Assembly: GCA_036654455.1 (NCBI GenBank)
Contig: JAVVRZ010000001.1
Coordinates: 257,345 to 321,344, forward strand
Length of the DNA: 64,000 nucleotides
Origin: Clostridia bacterium
GTDB lineage: Bacteria > Bacillota > Clostridia > Christensenellales > CAG-314
Direction: 5' to 3'
In this document: in pieces, positions 59,820 to 64,000 of the stretch
How positions within the stretch are numbered: position 1 is the stretch's first letter
How the letters are laid out: every line of letters starts with the position of its first letter
Notes under the pieces: generated by a model
Database searches by the model: none
What the model saw: only the letters and a program-made list of their open reading frames with translations
Told to the model about the DNA's origin: nothing
Position numbers and translations under genes: made by a program

Positions 59820-61309
59820 TTTATTTCACCTCCATAAACGGTTTCTATACATAAAGGAATATTATTTTCATCAAGAATTTTTACAAATTCACGCTCGAAC
59901 AAAGTGTCTTTAAGCATAGTAGAAAAAGTTATTGCGGTTAGATTGTTGTAGGTAGAAACGCCTATTCCAAATATTTCGCCTAGACAAAATTCATAGCGAA
60001 CTACAAATTCTTCAAACTCTTTTGGAGCTTTAATCAAGCCTAAATTTGATAAAGTATAGGTGTTTAAGTTGCTACCAAACATACGATAAGCCATTTTAAG
60101 CGCTATGTTTTTAAAAGGCAAGGGGGCAAGTCTCATTAAAAGATGTTTTTGCGCCGAAACGTTGTAATTTATCATACGTTGGAAATATTCTTTGTTTAAT
60201 TGTTTGTCAAAATCGCCTTTAATATGTTCTATTAGCTCTTCAAAAGTTCCGTCGGCATAAGTTGCGTAGATGTACGAGGTAAAATTTCTATAAGTCGTTC
60301 CGCCAAAAATTTGTCTTAGATTGCAAGGAACGCATATTCTAATTGGTTTTTTATCTTTATTTAAGGTTAAATCACAATGTTTTTTAATACTTGCTACGGC
60401 GCACGCTGAAAGAAATTGCGAGATTGTGCAATTATATTCTTTTGAGGCTTCTTTTAATTTACTTGCGTCGCATATTGCTTTACGGTGAATAACGTAATCT
60501 TTTGGCAATCGTTCGCCTATTAAATGTAGGGCTTTGATGTGTTCTACGGCCTTTTCGCCGTCGTTTGAAGCGCCCTGCGTGCTGTCGATAAGTTCTTCGT
60601 GACGGGGTAAGTCCTTAGAATGAGGAGCGTTTGTGCGGTCGGCGATAACGTATCCGCAATGCCTTAAATAAGTTGCGACTAAGGTATTTAAAAAAGATAA
60701 TCCGCCTGTGCCGTCGGTAGTTGCGTGGAAAAATTCGGCGATTATCTCGTATTTACGATACAATACTCTAACGAGGGCGTGTCGCCTATCCATTTTAAAC
60801 GGACGACAAGGTAATTCGGTTTCTTCTTTAACCATAACAGGATAAGACGGACTATCAAGATAATACCAAAAAAGTCCGGCTCTTAGCGTGCTTGTCATAG
60901 TTGGAAAGCGAGGAACAACGTCGTTTAAAGCTCTCTGCAAAGTTTCGGGGTCAACCTCAATATTGAGCGTGACTGATAACCTAAATAAAGCGTTATTTTC
61001 GTAAGAAATAGCCGGATAAATAAGAGCCGAGTTGTCAAGTTTGTGCCAAGCAAAGTCAAGGTAGGTTTGTTCTTTGGCAATTTCGGCTAATTTAAAAGTT
61101 AGCCCCTGCATTTGAGTAAATTTAAACTTAGACTCGGCGTTGCGTTGCTGTTTAGCAAATTTTTTTGCTTCTTTACTCATTTTTTTAGATTGCTGTAACA
61201 TAATCTTTTTTTCGGTCTTATATTTATTTTTTTGGTTAGTAAGGTCAAGTTCTTTTTTGTCGACGTTTGAAACCTTTTTTTCATTTGTAGTATTTAAATT
61301 TTTAGTCAT
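59816..61309 (-). CDS. Condensation/BAHD-like acyltransferase (alcohol acetyltransferase type)
   Basis: 497 residues. Residues 1-60 are a Lys-rich extension; a chloramphenicol-acetyltransferase-like fold follows, with the active-site block FFHATTDGTGGLSFLNTL (HxxxDG with a preceding His replaced by Phe) and later a C-terminal SNLGLIKAP, reminiscent of the DFG-equivalent region of condensation domains. Coupled by a 4-bp overlap to the zinc-ribbon membrane gene. Probably transfers an acyl group to an alcohol or amine; substrate unknown. Confidence 0.78.
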   Translation of the reverse strand: MTKNLNTTNEKKVSNVDKKELDLTNQKNKYKTEKKIMLQQSKKMSKEAKKFAKQQRNAESKFKFTQMQGLTFKLAEIAKEQTYLDFAWHKLDNSALIYPAISYENNALFRLSVTLNIEVDPETLQRALNDVVPRFPTMTSTLRAGLFWYYLDSPSYPVMVKEETELPCRPFKMDRRHALVRVLYRKYEIIAEFFHATTDGTGGLSFLNTLVATYLRHCGYVIADRTNAPHSKDLPRHEELIDSTQGASNDGEKAVEHIKALHLIGERLPKDYVIHRKAICDASKLKEASKEYNCTISQFLSACAVASIKKHCDLTLNKDKKPIRICVPCNLRQIFGGTTYRNFTSYIYATYADGTFEELIEHIKGDFDKQLNKEYFQRMINYNVSAQKHLLMRLAPLPFKNIALKMAYRMFGSNLNTYTLSNLGLIKAPKEFEEFVVRYEFCLGEIFGIGVSTYNNLTAITFSTMLKDTLFEREFVKILDENNIPLCIETVYGGEIK

Positions 61310-61533
61310 TTACTAGCTCCAAAGATAATATGTAACTTTTATATTACCACATTTTAGTTTGTTTGTATATATTATTACCAAGTTTATAAGTATAAATCAA
61401 TTCTGCGTTGTCAATAATCACATTAAGTTAAAATTAAATAAAATAATAATTTATCCTAAAACGCAAATGTATATATTTTTACATACACGACAAAATTTAA
61501 TTGCGAATAGGATAACAATAGGAGAAGGAACAA

Positions 61534-61881
61534 ATGGAGATAAAAAGAGGCGATATTTTCTATGCAGACCTTAGCCCTGTTGTCGGTAGCGAGCAAGGCG
61601 GGCTTCGCCCTGTCCTAGTTTTACAAAACGACGTTGGCAATCGATACAGTCCTACGATAATAGTTTCGGCGACTACAAGCAAATTGACAAAGGCAAAACT
61701 TCCTACGCATATAGAATTGCCCACAAAAAAATACTGTATTCCCAAAGACTCGATAGTGTTGCTCGAACAACTTCGCACGCTTGATAAATCTCGCCTAAAA
61801 GACAAGATAGGCTCGTTACCGCAAGACGTTATGGAGCAAATCGACAAAGCCTTGTTAGTTTCGCTAGGCATACTTAGTTAA
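61534..61881 (+). CDS. MazF/EndoA-type mRNA interferase without visible antitoxin
   Basis: 115 residues of the EndoA/NdoA branch: [49 protein letters not shown], and [18 protein letters not shown]. The Arg and Thr/Ser residues of the active site are conserved. Start ATG with GGAGAAGG. In related Firmicutes a ribbon-helix-helix antitoxin (NdoAI) precedes it, next to alr and acpS; here the upstream 220 bp have no such gene, although acpS is 1 kb away in convergent orientation. Confidence 0.9.
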   Translation: MEIKRGDIFYADLSPVVGSEQGGLRPVLVLQNDVGNRYSPTIIVSATTSKLTKAKLPTHIELPTKKYCIPKDSIVLLEQLRTLDKSRLKDKIGSLPQDVMEQIDKALLVSLGILS

Positions 61882-62015
61882 AGAAATACTAATGGTAGCG
61901 TAGTTGTTATACAAAAATAATTAAATATTACTAATCTACCTCTTTAAAGTCAAAGCAATCAAGATAAACCTAAGTAAAAACAATAGCGAATACTTTAAAA
62001 CCATAAAAGAATTGT

Positions 62016-62936
62016 TTATTTTACAGAGTCAAGTTTGGGCTTGCCAAAAGGTATTTGAGCCAAAATAATGGCTACAAACATCATTCCACAGCCTATCAAT
62101 TCTCGGGTGGTCAATATATCGCCGAACACCACATAACCGCCTAGAACCGAAAAGACCGACTCTAAACACATAATTAAAGAGGCGACTGTGGGATTCATAT
62201 TTTTTTGAGCAACAATTTGAAGCGTAAAGCCTATGGCGCTAGAAAGTACTCCGGCGTAAAGCAAAGGGAAATATGCTTGCAAAATTAAGGTGATATCGGG
62301 TTTTTCAAAAATAAACATAGCTATAAAACCAAGTACTGCGCACACTGCATATTGTAACCAAGCAAAGTGTATGGTGTTGACCGAACTTACAAAGTGGTCG
62401 ACAACAAGAATATGTATGGCAAACATTAATGCGCAACCTAGTAGAAGTAGGTCGCCGGTAGACAACTTAAATTCGCCGTCGATACACAGTAAATAGAGTC
62501 CAACGGAAGAAATGGCTACGCTGATAAATACAATCCAGTTGACTTTCTTTTTAATAAAAATTCCAAGTATAGGCACTAACACAATATAAAGCGTAGTTAT
62601 AAATCCGGCTTTTCCAACCGAGTCGGTGTTGAGTATGCCAAACTGTTGTAAAGCGCAACCGGCAAATAAAATTAATCCAACGATAACTCCGGCAAATAAA
62701 GTTATTTTTTTGCCCTTAGGGTCGTTTGTACCCAAAATATTAAATTTTTCGCCTCGTCTTTTTGCCAGAATAAACATAATAGGCAACATTACCACAATAG
62801 CGAGTAAATTTCTAATGGCGATAAAGGCAAAAGAGCCTATCCCCTCGCCTGCTTTTTGAGCGACAAATGCCGTACCCCATATAAATGCGGTTACAAGTAG
62901 AATAATATTAGACCGTAATCTAGGTTTATCAATCAT
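62016..62936 (-). CDS. EamA/DMT-family transporter
   Basis: 306 residues with about ten membrane segments in two EamA repeats (about 5-150 and 155-295). The N-terminal block LVTAFIWGTAFVAQKAG and the C-terminal EPVFSVLGGYVVFGD-like block (LESVFSVLGGYVVFGD) are typical. Substrates of this family vary (amino acids, nucleotide sugars, metabolites). Start overlaps the acpS stop (ATGA). Confidence 0.88.
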   Translation of the reverse strand: MIDKPRLRSNIILLVTAFIWGTAFVAQKAGEGIGSFAFIAIRNLLAIVVMLPIMFILAKRRGEKFNILGTNDPKGKKITLFAGVIVGLILFAGCALQQFGILNTDSVGKAGFITTLYIVLVPILGIFIKKKVNWIVFISVAISSVGLYLLCIDGEFKLSTGDLLLLGCALMFAIHILVVDHFVSSVNTIHFAWLQYAVCAVLGFIAMFIFEKPDITLILQAYFPLLYAGVLSSAIGFTLQIVAQKNMNPTVASLIMCLESVFSVLGGYVVFGDILTTRELIGCGMMFVAIILAQIPFGKPKLDSVK

Positions 62937-63289
62937 ACTTTTATAAGGGCGAATGCAATCGCCGAAGTTTTATTGTGAGAGATAGATATCTCTATTTCTT
63001 TACCGTATTTTGCAAGTTCTTCTTTTGCCTCGCCATAAAGGACAACTATGGGCTTACCCATTATATCGTGGTCAATCTCCATTTCGTTTAATTTAACGCC
63101 GTTGCCTAGTCCAATACCGAGCGCTTTACTTATTGCTTCTTTGGCGGAAAAAAGCCCCGCAACCGTTTGAGCGGAGTTATTTTTGGTTATTATATATTCT
63201 TTTTCCTTGTCGGTAAAGAAAGTATTAAGAAAGTCTTTATTGATAAGTTTGGCTATTCTATCAATCTCAATTATATCAACGCCTATCAT
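62933..63289 (-). CDS. acpS: Holo-[acyl-carrier-protein] synthase
   Basis: AcpS transfers 4'-phosphopantetheine to ACP, using CoA from the CoaD pathway. MIGVDIIEIDRIAKLI (with the metal Asp), FSAKEAISKALG (metal Glu) and ISISHNKTSAIAFAL are all present. 118 residues, standard. It overlaps recX upstream and the DMT transporter downstream by 4 bp each. Confidence 0.95.
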   Translation of the reverse strand: MIGVDIIEIDRIAKLINKDFLNTFFTDKEKEYIITKNNSAQTVAGLFSAKEAISKALGIGLGNGVKLNEMEIDHDIMGKPIVVLYGEAKEELAKYGKEIEISISHNKTSAIAFALIKV

Positions 63290-63900
63290 TCTTCCTCTTT
63301 AAGACTACTTATAGTCGTATTTATTTGCTCGTAGTCAAATCCTCGATAAAGCAAATATCTATAAAGTCCTTGTAATGTTTTGTTATCCAGTTGTTTATTC
63401 TTTAAATATTTATTTGCTTGAACTAAGCAAGATTGTTTGTAGGTTTGCGGGTCAATTTCGCAAAGAAACTGTTCGATTATTGTTTCGTCTACGCCTCGTT
63501 GAGTAAGCTCGGCTTTCATTTTTCGGTCGCCGATTGAGTTTTTAGCCTGTTCGACATAAGTTCTAGCGTAGTCAAAATCGTTAATATACTTGTAATATTT
63601 AAGTTTTGTTATGACGTTATCGACAACGACTTGGGCAAACCCCTTATCTAGCAAATAATCGGTAGCTTGTTTTTGAGTCTTTAAACTTCTTGATATATAG
63701 TCGATTGCCTTAGAAAAGGCGATATCGGTTTCGCTTGTTTGCAAAATATCGTCTAATTCTTCTTGACTAAGTTGGTCGCCGACCTTCAACCGCCTAGAAA
63801 GCACGGTAATTGCCGTAAGACCGCATTTAAACTCATTGTCTAAATATAGGTTGACACGTTGCTTATTTCTTTTTTGAATTTCAAGAGTAGTAATTTCCAT
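63286..63900 (-). CDS. recX: Regulatory protein RecX
   Basis: RecX modulates RecA filaments. The tandem three-helix repeats are visible: AIDYISRSLKTQKQATDYLLDKGF, LKYYKYINDFDYARTYVEQ and RKMKAELTQRGVDETIIEQFL. 204 residues. Its ATG overlaps the stop of the upstream partial gene (TAATG) and its stop overlaps acpS. recA is not in this window. Confidence 0.9.
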   Translation of the reverse strand: MEITTLEIQKRNKQRVNLYLDNEFKCGLTAITVLSRRLKVGDQLSQEELDDILQTSETDIAFSKAIDYISRSLKTQKQATDYLLDKGFAQVVVDNVITKLKYYKYINDFDYARTYVEQAKNSIGDRKMKAELTQRGVDETIIEQFLCEIDPQTYKQSCLVQANKYLKNKQLDNKTLQGLYRYLLYRGFDYEQINTTISSLKEEE

Positions 63901-64000
63901 TAATAATTATATGTAACCTCGCAAACTACTGTCAAACTGCTCTTTCCGCTTGTAAGCTCGGCAAGAACGGCTTCGACTTGACTAACATCTTGTTTTTTGA
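63900..64000 (-). CDS. C-terminal fragment of an unidentified protein
   Basis: The last 32 residues of a minus-strand gene that continues beyond the window. It reads ...QVEAVLAELTSGKSSLTVVC and ends EVTYNY before a TAA that overlaps the recX start (TAATG). No assignment is possible from so little sequence; the coupling to recX makes it real. Confidence 0.6.
   Translation of the reverse strand, partial: KKQDVSQVEAVLAELTSGKSSLTVVCEVTYNY

Noticed and set aside
61359-61574. 71-codon ORF upstream of mazF as an antitoxin
   Set aside because: It overlaps mazF in another frame by 41 bp, has no ribbon-helix-helix pattern and no ribosome binding site.

Overview
The window looks like a chromosome segment of a low-GC, endospore-forming, fermentative member of the Clostridia (Bacillota), probably an uncultured gut-type lineage. 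The evidence is the classic Firmicute core order (rnhB-rbgA-trmD-rimM-khpA-rpsP-ffh-ylxM-ftsY-smc-rnc-plsX-rpmF), the ackA-pta acetate pathway, and four sporulation genes (ylbJ, spoIVA, sigG, ylmC/ymxH). Base composition is strongly AT-rich, Shine-Dalgarno and sigma-A-like promoter sequences are typical of Firmicutes, and TGA is used as a stop.

Layout. 1-11.4 kb: information-processing and lipid genes, all on the minus strand and tightly packed. Several usual neighbours are absent from their slots (rplS after trmD, acpP/fab between plsX and rnc, yceD before rpmF). 11.4-13.7 kb: ackA-pta. 13.7-20.1 kb: housekeeping genes on both strands (tmcAL, ylbJ, a DAHP synthase, coaD, rsmD, an Eis-like acetyltransferase, a small membrane protein, rdgB). 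20.3-23.1 kb: a flavoprotein, tRNA-Ala(GGC) with a duplicated fragment of its 5' part, and a seven-gene tRNA cluster with its own promoter. 23.4-28.3 kb: a GGDEF protein, a three-gene set likely to make an acylated glycolipid (GT8, PlsC-like, CrtO-like), and a membrane-anchored XRE regulator. 28.6-36.4 kb: an accessory operon with a TM-ABC ATPase fusion, an ABC permease, a small anchored protein and a large InlB-repeat/beta-helix lipoprotein. 36.5-39.9 kb: a membrane protein, a short ferritin-like protein, mgtE under an M-box riboswitch and a PII-like protein. 40-45.3 kb: spoIVA, der, an RluA-type synthase, ylmC, sigG. 45.4-56.1 kb: a degenerate IlvD/Edd homologue, tdk-dnph1-degV, a second tRNA cluster, cyuA-like, pcp, malQ, a membrane phosphoesterase and a lone holin-like gene. 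56.2-64 kb: pncB with a coupled small ORF, lgt, a zinc-ribbon/condensation-type acyltransferase pair, mazF without an antitoxin, and recX-acpS-DMT transporter.

The strongest points for a second look are: an intact IlvD-family protein that has lost its Fe-S cysteines and catalytic serine; an SMC of only 977 residues without a recognisable hinge; a membrane-domain/ABC-ATPase fusion that keeps a perfect ribosome binding site at the domain junction; a family of intergenic tandem repeats with a common 37-38 bp period at four unrelated loci; a promoter-driven structured RNA candidate upstream of the tRNA cluster; and the tRNA-Ala duplication.

All functional calls come from motif recognition by eye and knowledge of families. 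No database search or structure prediction was run.
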